A DNA stretch of 64,000 bases from Bacillota bacterium (GCA_023391695.1 JAEWAK010000012.1:409757-473756), one strand, 5' to 3'. Shown: positions 16,221 to 26,032, counted from the first letter of the stretch. Notes: generated from the sequence alone by a model not told the origin. Program-made: numbers and translations.

Positions 16221-18935
16221 TTATCTTCCAGTCGGATAGCTTTCAAACACCTGGCATATGGTATCATAAATGGTTTTTGCTGCCTCTTCCTGGAATTCCT
16301 GATCGTTTAATAAAGCTAATTCCGTCGGGTTTGACATAAACCCTAATTCAATAAGTACTGCAGGTACCGTATTTTCCCTGGTAACGATCAGGGATTTATC
16401 TTTTACGCCTCGATTGACTGTGCCCAGATTAACGGTAAGGGATTCCAAAAACATCTCCCCCAGTTTTTTACTGGTCAGACCGCTTTCATTGGGTGAATTA
16501 TTGGAACCGGTATAATATACTTCTGTGCCTGTCGGCGCCGTGGTGGTATGTGAATTCATGTGCAGGCTCACGTATATATCTGCTCCAACGCGTTCAGCCT
16601 GTTCTGCCCTGTCATAGTTTTCCGTAGTTGAATTCGTATATCTTACTTCATCCCCATATCTGGTATAATATACCTTAATTTCCGAATCAGGGGCGTTAAA
16701 ATACTCTTGTGCCAGATTATATAATATAGTAAGGTTTAAATCTTTTTCCATGATTTTAACACCATTTAACGTACGGGTCGCACCTGCGGCGTTTCCTCCG
16801 TGCCCAGGGTCTAAAAGTACGATATTCCGGTATATTTCCCTGGGGTCCCCCAGGGTGACATCTACACTGCTCCCTGTTTCAGCCAGACGGAAGCCCTGTA
16901 ATTTTGAAGTCTCAATTATGATTTCCGTACTGTCATTTACATAAGATACGGATACGTCCTTTACTACCTCCGATGCGGAAGTAACCGGATTAGCGGCATA
17001 AAATTCCGTATGGTCGCCGGGAAGCAGGATCGCAATCTGGTTTTGATAATAACGGTATCTGTCTTCCGTCGTGATATCGGAATAAAAAACTCCTTCCGGC
17101 AGCTTAAACTGCAATGCGGTTTGTGAATTTTCCGGCGTATTTTCCCCTGTACCTGCTGCATCCTGTCCAAAAAGGATGGTATAGCTGTTTTCCGCCTGTT
17201 CAACCCGGTAGCTGATCCCCGGTGCCTTTTCTATGGTAATGCTTGCGGTATAGTCATCGTCATTGGCAACGGTTACCGCTTTTATGGCCTCCAGTGAGCC
17301 GGCCGTAATTTGATTCCCCACACCACTAACCGTAAATGGAAACTGTAAAATCAGGGAGTCACCGCTCTCCGTTAATGTAACCGACATTTCTTCCATTGCC
17401 GTTACGTTAAAAAACTCTTCCCCATTCTTTCTTCCGGCAGTTACCTCATTAATATAATTGGGATAAAGGGTGATTGTCAGTGTACATTGATCTTCCGATA
17501 AAGTAACCTGATATTTTGTTTTTGCTTCGGATAAATACATATGGACCTCACCGGAATTATCCAATGCGTTAAAATCCGTATTGAGTTCTCCGGCGAGAAC
17601 CCCTCCCAAGTTATAGGATGCCGTATCTATATAGGAATTATTTATATGGAGTTTCAGTATGTTGCCTTCCGTCTCTATGGTGGTTTTACTGATGGGAGAT
17701 CCGGCATTAACGGTATATACCTCTTTCCCGCTGTCCGTATCGAACACCCGGGTTAAATTTATGGATTCTATATCGGCAGTCGCTTCCCTGTCCTCCGATA
17801 CTTCGGCTGTATTTATTACCTGCCCGGCCTCCGTATAGCTTTCTGAGTGTTCCGGTGAAATTCCCCATTGAAATAAAGTTGCATCCGGCAAGGGTGTATT
17901 GCCTGTTCCCGTCTGATTCCCGGTTCCGTTTTCTCCGGCAGCTTTTTTTGTGGTAATCTGTGAGGTTTTCGTTTCGTTATTCCAGCTATAACCATAACCC
18001 AGGTTTGTCGCCACAAAGCTGCCGGGAACCATTACAGAGGATTCTTTACTGCTTCGGTTTGTCACTAACAAAGGAACCGTATCCATTACCTCCTCGGCAC
18101 CGTTTACATATGCTGTCTTGCTTCCTATCGTAAGCTTTATAACGGTATCCCCTTTGGTAAGAGTTACTTCTCCGGAATTTTTATCATAGGAATATCCTGC
18201 TTTTACAGAGGATTTTGCAAATACTTTCCAGGCAGGAAGCAATGCCGTATCATCCGCTATAATAACCGGTATGGAGCTTAAAGTTACTGCACTTTTATCA
18301 ATAGTTACCCTGCCCTGGGTACCGGTATAAGTAATATCCTTATTATTGTAATTCAGGCGCAGGGTCTCCGTAATGGCAGCCGTTGAAGTTTTGCTGTTCC
18401 ACTCATAGGAATATCCAAAAGTTTCCGCTACAAACCTTGCAGGAACCAGAATCTTTGACACCTTTTGCTCCTTGTATTTCATCTTGACGGGTGCCAGTGA
18501 AACCGTCGCTTTTTTCCCGTTTACAAGTACGGTTTTGCTGCCAAGAGTCATAACCATAACCGTATCCCCTTTGGTAAGGGTAAGTTTACCTGCCTTTTCC
18601 TCATAAATATATTTCATTTGTATTCCTGAATTTACAAACACATCCCGAAAAGACGCCAGTGAATAACCGTTTATTATAATCCCAGGTGTATTTTTTGACG
18701 GGATTTTCTTCCCGTTATAGGTGTATATTACCTGCTGTCCGGTATATGCAACCTCCTGTTTTGTCTGGTAATTATATAAAGCAAGCCCGACGGCTGCATC
18801 GGCACTGGTTAACGATAAAAAAAACACGCTGAAGATAATTGCCAGAATATATGGTAATCTGCTCCGACAGAGCTTTCTTTTTTTGTAAATTCGTTCATTA
18901 TACGGTTCGTTGATTTCTATAACGTTTTTTCTCAA
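16221..18935 (-). CDS. Cell-wall N-acetylmuramoyl-L-alanine amidase with copper-amine-oxidase-like and AMIN domains
   Basis: 904 residues from TTG 18935 behind GAGGAGGATTCT. N-terminal membrane/signal segment (about 28-48), two copper-amine-oxidase N-terminal-like domains (about 60-190 and 195-330, each with LTKGDTV...LGSKT / LTIGSKTAYVNG and VPARFVAE / VPGSFVAT), a Gly/Asn/Thr linker, a region compatible with two AMIN wall-binding domains (about 385-500 and 515-690), and a C-terminal Amidase_3 catalytic domain (about 705-900). Zinc and catalytic motifs are present: LLDPGHGG, MEKDLNLT, SLHMNSH, VLIELGFMSN. It cleaves the amide linking MurNAc to the stem peptide. Monocistronic, with a long repeat-bearing leader. 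Confidence 0.92.
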   Translation of the reverse strand: MRKNVIEINEPYNERIYKKRKLCRSRLPYILAIIFSVFFLSLTSADAAVGLALYNYQTKQEVAYTGQQVIYTYNGKKIPSKNTPGIIINGYSLASFRDVFVNSGIQMKYIYEEKAGKLTLTKGDTVMVMTLGSKTVLVNGKKATVSLAPVKMKYKEQKVSKILVPARFVAETFGYSYEWNSKTSTAAITETLRLNYNNKDITYTGTQGRVTIDKSAVTLSSIPVIIADDTALLPAWKVFAKSSVKAGYSYDKNSGEVTLTKGDTVIKLTIGSKTAYVNGAEEVMDTVPLLVTNRSSKESSVMVPGSFVATNLGYGYSWNNETKTSQITTKKAAGENGTGNQTGTGNTPLPDATLFQWGISPEHSESYTEAGQVINTAEVSEDREATADIESINLTRVFDTDSGKEVYTVNAGSPISKTTIETEGNILKLHINNSYIDTASYNLGGVLAGELNTDFNALDNSGEVHMYLSEAKTKYQVTLSEDQCTLTITLYPNYINEVTAGRKNGEEFFNVTAMEEMSVTLTESGDSLILQFPFTVSGVGNQITAGSLEAIKAVTVANDDDYTASITIEKAPGISYRVEQAENSYTILFGQDAAGTGENTPENSQTALQFKLPEGVFYSDITTEDRYRYYQNQIAILLPGDHTEFYAANPVTSASEVVKDVSVSYVNDSTEIIIETSKLQGFRLAETGSSVDVTLGDPREIYRNIVLLDPGHGGNAAGATRTLNGVKIMEKDLNLTILYNLAQEYFNAPDSEIKVYYTRYGDEVRYTNSTTENYDRAEQAERVGADIYVSLHMNSHTTTAPTGTEVYYTGSNNSPNESGLTSKKLGEMFLESLTVNLGTVNRGVKDKSLIVTRENTVPAVLIELGFMSNPTELALLNDQEFQEEAAKTIYDTICQVFESYPTGR

Positions 18936-19024
18936 GATTAGAATCCTCCTCGGGTATGTACTGGTTTTACTTTAATGACATATTTTGTTATAAGTGTGTC
19001 AAAATTTTATCATTTTTCTTAAAT

Positions 19025-19252
19025 TTTCCACTAAGGATATATCTGAAAACTGCTTGTACCGGACTGAATGTTCCTCTTTACGGGAAGCAGGGAACGGTTT
19101 TGAGGGTGCAGCGGGGCTGCATTCCCCGAAATCATAACGCAGCATACCGCAAAGCGGGGCGTTCAGAACGGTGCAATGAGTTTTCACGCGTGTGTACCTT
19201 CCGCCGATCGGGCTTTTTTGCGGATAGGACATAATTTCCCGTGGCACAAAAA
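19025..19252 (-). repeat. Leader repeat upstream of the amidase gene
   Basis: Read on the minus strand it opens with TTTTTTTGTGCCACGGGAAA and ends near GCAGTTTTCAGATATATCC. Its inner part (TCATTGCACCGTTCTGAACG, then CGCTTTGCGGTATGCTGCG) closely matches the repeat in the ubiX leader at 59300-59465. Rich in internal inverted repeats (GCAGCGGGGCTGC). The rest of 18936-19367 shows no gene. Confidence 0.7.
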
Positions 19253-19367
19253 AACTGCGCTGTTTTAACTATACAGAAAGATAATGAATTCCATATGAAA
19301 TCATACTTTTTTCTCTTTCTTTACAGTTAACCAGCACAGTATTATCGAAACAGCAAATAAACATACC

Positions 19368-20123
19368 TTAACCGATTACATCACCCATCTGATAGAGCCC
19401 CGGTACTTTCCCCGCTAAAAATTTCGCCGCATGGATAGCACCTTTCGCAAATACTGCCCGTGAATAGGCAGTATGTTTGATTTCTATTATTTCATCAATG
19501 CCGGCAAATATAACCTCATGTTCACCGACTATGGTTCCGCCCCTGACCGCAGAAATTCCGATCTCCTTTTTCTCCCGTTTTATCCGTTCCTTTGAGCGGT
19601 CAAATTTATAAGCGTATTCATTCTTTAATACCTGATTCATAACCTCCGCAAGTGCCAGGGCCGTCCCGGAAGGTGCATCCACTTTTTGATTATGGTGTTT
19701 TTCCACGATTTCTATGTCAAAATCCGCTGCTGTCAGCACCTGGGCTGCCGTCTGCAATAACTTCATTACCGTATTAATCCCGACCGACATATTGGCCGAT
19801 CTGAGAATAGCTATGTGTTGGGATGCCTTCTGAACCACATTAATGTCTTCCTCCGACAGACCGGTTGTACAAAGTACAACGGGTATCTGGTTATTTCCTG
19901 CAAATTTCAGCATTTCACCCAGCCCTTTCGGAGAAGAAAAATCTATAATGACATCAGCTATTACATTACAGGCTGCAAAAGTCGTGAACACGGGATAACC
20001 GTTATCCGCCGTCTCCTTTAAATCTATTCCGGCCACTATAGCTGCCTGTCCATCGTTCTTTATCAGCTTTGTAATCTCCTGACCCATTTTTCCGTTGCAG
20101 CCACGTAAAATTATTCTTGTCAT
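19368..20123 (-). CDS. dapB: 4-hydroxy-tetrahydrodipicolinate reductase
   Basis: 251 residues. DapB reduces the DapA product with NAD(P)H in the diaminopimelate/lysine pathway. Visible motifs: N-terminal ILRGCNGKMGQEI (Rossmann GxxGxMG), VLCTTGLSEEDI, MSVGINTVMKLL, and the catalytic EKHHNQKVDAPSGTALAL signature (about 160) with the His-His pair and Lys. ATG 20123 follows GAGGATAAA. It lies 140 bases after dapA on the same strand, so transcription is probably shared and lysine-controlled. Confidence 0.96.
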   Translation of the reverse strand: MTRIILRGCNGKMGQEITKLIKNDGQAAIVAGIDLKETADNGYPVFTTFAACNVIADVIIDFSSPKGLGEMLKFAGNNQIPVVLCTTGLSEEDINVVQKASQHIAILRSANMSVGINTVMKLLQTAAQVLTAADFDIEIVEKHHNQKVDAPSGTALALAEVMNQVLKNEYAYKFDRSKERIKREKKEIGISAVRGGTIVGEHEVIFAGIDEIIEIKHTAYSRAVFAKGAIHAAKFLAGKVPGLYQMGDVIG

Positions 20124-20264
20124 TTTATCCTCTATTCCTGCGCTTATTTTTGCGCATATAAGGTTTGTATATTGTTATTGCCGTTATAAGCTGTCCATTT
20201 TACCACTGGTATACGGTTACCGGTACACGCTTATCAACTTTGCCTTTTCTCTATTATATCAGAT

Positions 20265-21155
20265 TTAAATTAAATTTAAACCACTTTCCTTCATGGCTTT
20301 CATTAATTTTTCCACATTCTCAGGTTCCAGATCCGTAAGAGGCCTTCTTAAACCTCCTACTTCAAAGCCCATAAGATTTAATGCCTTTTTTACCGGTATC
20401 GGATTTACTTCACTGAATAAAGCATCAATTAAAGGCAGATATTCCAGCTGCTGTTTACAGCTTAACCTGACATTCCCCTCCAGATAATTTGCCACGATAT
20501 CATGGGTTTCCCTGGGTACTATATTCGATAATACGGAAATAACACCAATCCCCCCTAAGGAAAGTAACGGTACGATCTGGTCATCGTTGCCGGAGTATAA
20601 ATCAATATCTCCCTGGGTAAGATGCATCAGGCTTGCAACCTGTGCTATATTTCCACTGGCTTCCTTAATTCCTACGATGTTATCCACATCTTTTACCAGT
20701 CCGGCTACCGTTTTGGGGAGTAAATTACAGCCCGTCCTGCCGGGTACATTATAAAGGATAACCGGAATGTCCACTTCCTTTGCAATATCAGTAAAATGCT
20801 CCGTTAACCCTCTTTGCGTCGCTTTATTATAGTAAGGCGTGACCAGTAAGAGTCCGTCCGCACCGTATTTTTCCGCTTCCCTTGACAGATAAATTGCCGT
20901 GTCCGTGCTGTTGGAGCCCGTTCCTGCTATAACCGGAATCCTTTTATTTACCTTATCCACCGTATACCGGATACATTCCAGATGTTCTTCATGGGTCAGT
21001 GTGGATGCTTCACCGGTGGTTCCGCAGATTACTACACTGTCTGTTCCGTGTTCAATCTGGTAATCCAGTAATTCACCCAGTTTATCATAATTAACTTCCA
21101 TGTTTTCTTTAAATGGTGTTACAATTGCAACGCCAGCTCCCGTAAATATTGCCAT
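20265..21155 (-). CDS. dapA: 4-hydroxy-tetrahydrodipicolinate synthase
   Basis: 296 residues, standard length. DapA condenses pyruvate with aspartate semialdehyde via a Schiff-base lysine in a TIM barrel. Motifs: GAGVAIVTPF at the start, CGTTGEASTL (about 45), VTPYYNKATQ with the catalytic tyrosine, LYNVPGRTG, and GIKEASGN with the Schiff-base lysine (about 164). ATG 21155 follows AGGAGGTGCTG. Controlled by the lysine riboswitch directly upstream. Confidence 0.97.
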   Translation of the reverse strand: MAIFTGAGVAIVTPFKENMEVNYDKLGELLDYQIEHGTDSVVICGTTGEASTLTHEEHLECIRYTVDKVNKRIPVIAGTGSNSTDTAIYLSREAEKYGADGLLLVTPYYNKATQRGLTEHFTDIAKEVDIPVILYNVPGRTGCNLLPKTVAGLVKDVDNIVGIKEASGNIAQVASLMHLTQGDIDLYSGNDDQIVPLLSLGGIGVISVLSNIVPRETHDIVANYLEGNVRLSCKQQLEYLPLIDALFSEVNPIPVKKALNLMGFEVGGLRRPLTDLEPENVEKLMKAMKESGLNLI

Positions 21156-21293
21156 AACAGCACCTCCTGATTTTTTTAAGAAAGAGTTTCACAAGCACCC
21201 CGCGCCGGTACAAACGCTTTCTGCAAACCTGCATCTGGCACCGATGTAATTCCCGCCGCAGGTTTTTTATTTTATAGGATTTAATATCTTATA

Positions 21294-21606
21294 AAATAAA
21301 AAAAGTCGACTAAGAGTCGACACTAAAGAATTCTTCTGTAACGCCAGGTTCTTCAACGCAATAAAGCAGTGTTTTAAATTTCAGGCTATACATTCTTTAG
21401 GCAGCACTCCATCAATAAAATGATGACAGTCATATGGTTATTTACCATATGCCCAACCAAGGCATTGCAGTTTCGCCTTAATTTCGGCATCTTTTCCTTT
21501 CCATTGCATTCGCTTATGTCTGCCATATCCTGCTATGTACTCTTAAAAAATGCGCCTCTACCATAAATCATCTATTCAATTGTTTTAAGCTTCTACCTTA
21601 ATTCTT
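21294..21606 (-). promoter_or_regulatory. Lysine riboswitch (L box) with terminator
   Basis: Minus strand shows the conserved order: GTAGAGGCGC (about 21551-21562), AGAGTACA, GGAAAGG, GCCGAAA, GGCGAAACTGC, TTGGTTGGGCATATGG, ATGACTGTCATC and TGGAGTGCTGCC (about 21401). The expression platform ends in a terminator: GTCGACT at 21305-21311 pairs with AGTCGAC at 21315-21321, followed on the minus strand by TTTTTTTATTTTAT. Sits in front of dapA, the usual target. Confidence 0.93.
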
Positions 21607-21612
21607 TTAAAC

Positions 21613-21641
21613 ATATTAGCATTAACGTTATTGGTTGTCAA
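21613..21641 (-). promoter_or_regulatory. Sigma-A promoter of dapAB
   Basis: TTGACA (21636-21641), 17-base spacer, TAATAT (21613-21618) on the minus strand, just before the L box. The remaining part of the gap (21645-21765) holds GC-rich direct motifs (ACGGACACTTTCGG, ACGGACGTTTTGCGG) of unknown meaning. Confidence 0.7.
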
Positions 21642-21766
21642 TGTTTTTTTAATGGGAAACGGGCGGTTTTGGAAAAAACGGACACTTTCGGAAAACGGAC
21701 GTTTTGCGGGGGAGAGTCAAAACGGATATTCGCAATACGCTATGCTACTTACTTGTAAGGTTAAAT

Positions 21767-21815
21767 AAAATCCGGGAATTCATGGCAGTAAATATGCCAT
21801 GAACTCCCGGATTTT
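21767..21815. terminator. Strong hairpin after the SSB-like gene
   Basis: AAAATCCGGGAATTCATGGCA (21767-21787, cut by two mismatches) pairs with TGCCATGAACTCCCGGATTTT (21795-21815). Downstream of the SSB-like gene on the minus strand; flanking A/T-runs make it usable on both strands. Confidence 0.75.
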
Positions 21816-21880
21816 CTATAGTAAACTGGCAAAGCGTCCGTCAAAAATTCCTTCAAAATGCTCATTAAACAGCCAAAAAA

Positions 21881-22513
21881 TCAATACTCTTCCAGATATT
21901 CCAGCTTGCTGACTGAAACTTCATAAGCCACACGTCTTTCATAGTCCGTTTCGCCGACTTTCTTCTGGTATTCCCTGCTCTGTATTCTCCCCCAAACCTG
22001 TATGTGCCCGCCTACGGTAAAATTCTCTGCAAATCTGGCATTTCTGCCCCAGCAGATACAGGGTATGTAATCAGATTTTCCGTAAGGACGGTTTACCGCC
22101 AGTAAAATATCTGCAATCTCTCTGCCTAATGGAGTCTTACGATATATCGGTTGCTTACAAACATAACCATCTAAAAAGATATAATTAGGCCTCACGCCAT
22201 CCAGGTCTTCTTCACAAACTTTAATTTCTCTGGCAAATACGGACAAAACTAAGCGGTTTTTGTTATCTTCGTGCCGGTTGTAAGAACGGAACTGTCCGTT
22301 TACCTCAATATACTTACCTTTTAAATCTGCTTTCACATCGATGAGCCTTTCTGATACCATAATTGGAATAATATCATAGGAATTACTTAACCGGCTTACG
22401 GACACATCCAGAACGTAAAAGCCTTCCCCGAATACATCGTGACTGAAAACAAAATCAGTCATTACCTCGCCTGCAATACTTACTTGATTATTATCAAATA
22501 CTTTATCTGTCAT
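21881..22513 (-). CDS. Single-stranded-DNA-binding-like protein with two OB-fold halves
   Basis: 210 residues from ATG 22513, which follows GAAGGGAGTCATACG. Both halves look like SSB folds. Residues about 5-100 open NQVSIAGEVMTDFVFSH and contain FYVLDVSVSRLSNSYDIIPI; residues about 110-208 open FLDGYVCKQPIYRKTPLGRE and contain ILLAVNRPYGKSDYIPCI and WGRNARFAENFTVGGHIQVW, the classic SSB core. There is no acidic C-terminal tail of the DDDIPF type that recruits partners in canonical SSB, so it is probably an auxiliary SSB paralogue. Monocistronic. Its binding partner is unknown. Confidence 0.8.
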   Translation of the reverse strand: MTDKVFDNNQVSIAGEVMTDFVFSHDVFGEGFYVLDVSVSRLSNSYDIIPIMVSERLIDVKADLKGKYIEVNGQFRSYNRHEDNKNRLVLSVFAREIKVCEEDLDGVRPNYIFLDGYVCKQPIYRKTPLGREIADILLAVNRPYGKSDYIPCICWGRNARFAENFTVGGHIQVWGRIQSREYQKKVGETDYERRVAYEVSVSKLEYLEEY

Positions 22514-22955
22514 ATCGTATGACTCCCTTCTCTTTAATCCTGCTCTGTACAATACACATTGGTTACCCAATTTAATTGCCTGAAATTCAAGATAATTATT
22601 TCTCCATTATTATATGTATGCTCGTTTTCATTGTTTTAGAACCAAAATTTCAAAAAATTTCCTAATAAATATTTTAATAATTATATTACCGACAGCAAAA
22701 CGCTGAAAATAAGGACTTATAAAGGAAAAGCCTTGTAAAATTTCTGTTATATGATACAATATTCAAGTTAGATTGTTATTATTTTACCCAAAATCAAGTT
22801 TAGCTGTTGTAATATGTTATAATCTATTGCACTGCAGAACTTATTATGACAGAAAAATACGATATTTTATTCAAACGGCTGCCGGGTAAGAAACCTGCTT
22901 TCGTCAAAAGGCTTTTGCTTTCAGAAAGCTGTTAAAACGGCGGTTAGATTTTTAT
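22514..22955. other. AT-rich intergenic stretch between divergent genes
   Basis: About 440 bases between the SSB-like gene and the typA leader repeat. It should contain the promoters of both. On the plus strand an extended -10 TGGTATAAT (22955-22963) overlaps the left arm of the repeat at 22956. No small gene or known RNA motif seen. Confidence 0.45.
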
Positions 22956-23052
22956 GGTATAATGTCGACAGACATTATACCGCGCCGAACGTAGTGAGTG
23001 CGCATTAACGGTACGTAGTACCGCATACCATGAGAGCTTGCAAACATGGTAT
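22956..23052 (+). repeat. Hairpin-rich 91-bp class leader repeat, copy 1 (typA)
   Basis: Begins with a perfect inverted repeat GGTATAATGTC-GACA-GACATTATACC (22956-22981), followed by GCGCCGAACGTAGTGAGTGCGC and GGTACGTAGTACC hairpins, and ends ACCATGAGAGC...ACATGGTATAAT. Highly similar to the two tandem copies at 45103-45285, in the same orientation relative to the downstream gene. Ends ~50 bases before typA. Confidence 0.85.
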
Positions 23053-23104
23053 AATTTATATTTTTACGTATCAGCAGGATACCATATAAGGAAGGAAGTA
23101 CTAT

Positions 23105-24943
23105 ATGCAAATCAAAAGAGAAGATATTCGTAACATCGCTATTATTGCCCATGTCGACCATGGCAAAACGACCCTGGTAGATGAGCTTTTAAAGCAAAGC
23201 GGTGTATTCCGTTCCAACCAGGCCGTCCAGGAGAGGGTCATGGACTCCAATGACATTGAGAGGGAACGCGGAATTACGATACTTTCTAAAAATACAGCCG
23301 TATATTATGAAGGTGTTAAAATTAATATTATCGATACACCGGGACACGCGGATTTCGGCGGTGAAGTAGAACGTGTTTTGAAAATGGTAAACGGCGTCAT
23401 CTTAGTGGTGGATGCTTTCGAAGGTGCCATGCCCCAGACAAAGTTCGTATTGAAAAAGGCCCTGGAACTAGATCTGCCGGTTATTGTATGCATCAACAAA
23501 ATAGACCGTCCGGAAGCCAGACCAAAGGAAGTAATTGATGAAGTGCTGGAACTTTTTATTGAATTGGATGCTTCCGAAGATCAGTTAGATTGTCCTTTCG
23601 TTTATGCATCTGCCAAATCCGGTATTGCCATACTGGAATTGGATGATTCCCCTGAGAATATGAAACCTTTATTCCAGACAGTCATTGATTATATCCCTGC
23701 CCCGGAGGGTGATCCGGAGGCCAGTACACAGGTACTGATCAGCACCATCGATTACAATGAATATGTCGGCCGCATCGGCGTCGGCAAGGTAGATAACGGT
23801 ACCATCCGGGTGAATCAGGAAGCTGTCCTGGTAAATGCCCATGACCCGGGTAAAAACCTTAAGGTTAAAATCAGTAAATTATATGAATTTGAAGGCCTGA
23901 AGAAGATTGAAGTTGCGCAGGCAACCGTTGGTGCCATTGTTGCCATATCCGGAATTGCGGATATTCATATCGGTGATACTATCTGTTCACCGGAAAATCC
24001 CTGTCCGATTCCATTCCAGAAGATCTCAGAACCTACCATTGCCATGCATTTTATTGTCAATGACAGTCCCCTTGCAGGGCAGGAAGGAAAATATGTCACA
24101 TCCCGCCATTTAAGAGACAGACTCTACCGCGAACTAAATACGGATGTCAGCCTCCGTGTTGAAGAAACCACGACTACGGAAAGTTATAAAGTTTCCGGCC
24201 GGGGTGAATTACATTTATCCGTATTAATTGAAAATATGAGACGTGAGGGATATGAATTTGCCGTCAGCAAGGCAGAAGTCCTTTATAAATATGATGAAAA
24301 GGGCAAACAGCTGGAGCCCATGGAGCGGGCAATCATTGATGTGCCGGAAGAATTCTCCGGGACCGTTATTGATAAGCTAAGCCAGAGGAAAGGGGAACTG
24401 CAGGGTATGTCAAATGCCAGCGGCGGGTACTCCCGTCTGGAATTCTCCATTCCCTCCAGAGGCCTTATCGGATACCGCGGTGAATTCATGACGGATACCA
24501 AAGGTAACGGTATCCTGAATACTTTATTTGACGGGTATGGCCCTTATAAAGGTGATATCCAATACAGAAAACAGGGTTCCTTAATCGCTTATGAATCCGG
24601 TGAAGCAATTACTTACGGTTTATTTAATGCCCAGGAAAGAGGTACCTTATTCATCTCCCCCGGCGAAAAGGTATATTCCGGTATGGTGGTAGGACAGAAC
24701 GGCAAGGCAGAGGATATTGAGGTAAACGTATGCAAAAGGAAACAGCTTACCAACACCCGTTCCTCCAGTGCGGATGAAGCTTTAAAGCTGACGCCGCCGC
24801 GGGTATTAAGCCTGGAACAGGCTCTTGAATTTATTGATACCGATGAATTATTAGAGGTTACTCCCGCCAGTTTAAGAATCAGAAAGAAAATATTAGACCC
24901 CACTCAACGTATGAGGGCAAAGAGAAACAGTCAAAACAAATAA
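23105..24943 (+). CDS. typA: Translational GTPase TypA/BipA
   Basis: 612 residues. Ribosome-associated GTPase acting in ribosome assembly and stress adaptation. G1 AHVDHGKTTL (about 16-25), switch/G2 ERERGITI, G3 DTPGHADFGGEVERVL, G4 NKIDRP, then EF-Tu domain 2-like, two EF-G-like domains and the TypA-specific C-terminal domain (about 480-610, FNAQERGTLFISPGEKVYSGM and TNTRSSSADEAL). ATG 23105 follows GGAAGGAAG. Monocistronic. Confidence 0.97.
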   Translation: MQIKREDIRNIAIIAHVDHGKTTLVDELLKQSGVFRSNQAVQERVMDSNDIERERGITILSKNTAVYYEGVKINIIDTPGHADFGGEVERVLKMVNGVILVVDAFEGAMPQTKFVLKKALELDLPVIVCINKIDRPEARPKEVIDEVLELFIELDASEDQLDCPFVYASAKSGIAILELDDSPENMKPLFQTVIDYIPAPEGDPEASTQVLISTIDYNEYVGRIGVGKVDNGTIRVNQEAVLVNAHDPGKNLKVKISKLYEFEGLKKIEVAQATVGAIVAISGIADIHIGDTICSPENPCPIPFQKISEPTIAMHFIVNDSPLAGQEGKYVTSRHLRDRLYRELNTDVSLRVEETTTTESYKVSGRGELHLSVLIENMRREGYEFAVSKAEVLYKYDEKGKQLEPMERAIIDVPEEFSGTVIDKLSQRKGELQGMSNASGGYSRLEFSIPSRGLIGYRGEFMTDTKGNGILNTLFDGYGPYKGDIQYRKQGSLIAYESGEAITYGLFNAQERGTLFISPGEKVYSGMVVGQNGKAEDIEVNVCKRKQLTNTRSSSADEALKLTPPRVLSLEQALEFIDTDELLEVTPASLRIRKKILDPTQRMRAKRNSQNK

Positions 24944-24966
24944 CACAATCTAAAAGTAGAAAGGAT

Positions 24967-25042
24967 GGGCTGATGCAGATCCCCCGGGAATACAAAATAC
25001 CTTCCAACGGACGGTCAATCACCTTATATTTTGCAGCAGCCC
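24967..25042 (+). terminator. GGGCTG/CAGCCC hairpin downstream of typA
   Basis: GGGCTGATGCA (24967-24977) pairs with TGCAGCAGCCC (25032-25042), followed by TTTACTTTCC; the loop is long. Same family as hairpins at 915, 9969 and 56238. The next gene begins 28 bases on, so it may be only a partial terminator. Confidence 0.55.
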
Positions 25043-25070
25043 TTTACTTTCCTAAAATGGAGTGATATCT

Positions 25071-26006
25071 ATGGGGATAGAATTAAAGAAATTAACAATA
25101 CTAGACAGCATGTACCTGGAGAAGTACAACCGCCTGCGTCCGGTTTACATTTCCGAGCGGCAGCCTGTCAATGCAATCATATGGGAAGAGTTTTATGACA
25201 CCCATTATTACCGTAATGACACTTACATGATGTTTGTCATAAAATCGAGAAACCGTAACTGTCCTATGATGCCCTTATGTAAAACCGAAGACATCCGGGA
25301 GGTTTTTCTGGAAATAAAAGACCACTGGAATCATGTGCTTCATGAACCCTTAAATATGTTTCTGCTTGATACTGCTTTTCTTGATGTTCTAAAATCAATT
25401 CCCGGCTTTACTGATGAATTTGACATTGTGGATGACAGGGATACTTATGACTACCTCTATGATGCGGAAAAATTACGCACCTTAAGCGGTAAGGCTTATC
25501 ACAAGAAAAAAAATCACTTGAATTCCTTCTTAAGAAATTATGAAGGACGTTATGAATATAAACCTCTCGCCTGCTCCGATATCGATGAAATTGAAGCGTT
25601 CCATGACACCTGGCTGGATAACCGTAATTATGAAGACAGACATAACAGTATGCGTCTGGAAGAAAATGGGATACACCGGCTTTTCAGAAACTGCGGCCTG
25701 ATTGACTGTGAAATAGGCGGCGTCTATGTAGATAATAAACTGGAGGCCTATTCCATCGGAAGCTATGCGCCCGAAATTCAATGTGCGTTTATCCATATTG
25801 AAAAAGCAAATATTAATATGCCCGGATTATATAATTTTATTAACCAGCAGTTTTTAACCCATGCATTTCCGGAGGCTAAGGTTGTTAACCGGGAAGACGA
25901 TCTGGGCCAGGAAGGCCTCAGAAAAGCAAAACTGTCTTACCAGCCCATTCGGATGGAAGCAAAATTTCATATCTATCAGAAAATTGTAAGTGCTAAAATA
26001 CAATAA
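25071..26006 (+). CDS. DUF2156 (phosphatidylglycerol lysyltransferase C-terminal-like) protein
   Basis: 311 residues; ATG 25071 is preceded by AATGGAG; an upstream GTG at 25062 overlaps that site. The protein consists only of the acyltransferase-like (GNAT-fold) domain of the LPG synthase family: IIWEEFYDTHYYRN near the start, AYHKKKNHLNSFLRNY, VNREDDLGQEGLRKAKLSYQP at the end. The membrane flippase half of MprF is absent, so full lipid aminoacylation and flipping is not implied; soluble DUF2156 proteins in Clostridia are of unresolved function. Monocistronic, convergent with the Panacea gene. Confidence 0.88.
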   Translation: MGIELKKLTILDSMYLEKYNRLRPVYISERQPVNAIIWEEFYDTHYYRNDTYMMFVIKSRNRNCPMMPLCKTEDIREVFLEIKDHWNHVLHEPLNMFLLDTAFLDVLKSIPGFTDEFDIVDDRDTYDYLYDAEKLRTLSGKAYHKKKNHLNSFLRNYEGRYEYKPLACSDIDEIEAFHDTWLDNRNYEDRHNSMRLEENGIHRLFRNCGLIDCEIGGVYVDNKLEAYSIGSYAPEIQCAFIHIEKANINMPGLYNFINQQFLTHAFPEAKVVNREDDLGQEGLRKAKLSYQPIRMEAKFHIYQKIVSAKIQ

Positions 26007-26032
26007 GAAAGAACAAAATTTCCATAAACAAA

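Noticed and set aside
21180..21290. Second plus-strand terminator around CCTGC...GCAGG
   Set aside because: The stem is short with a long loop and no gene ends on the plus strand there.
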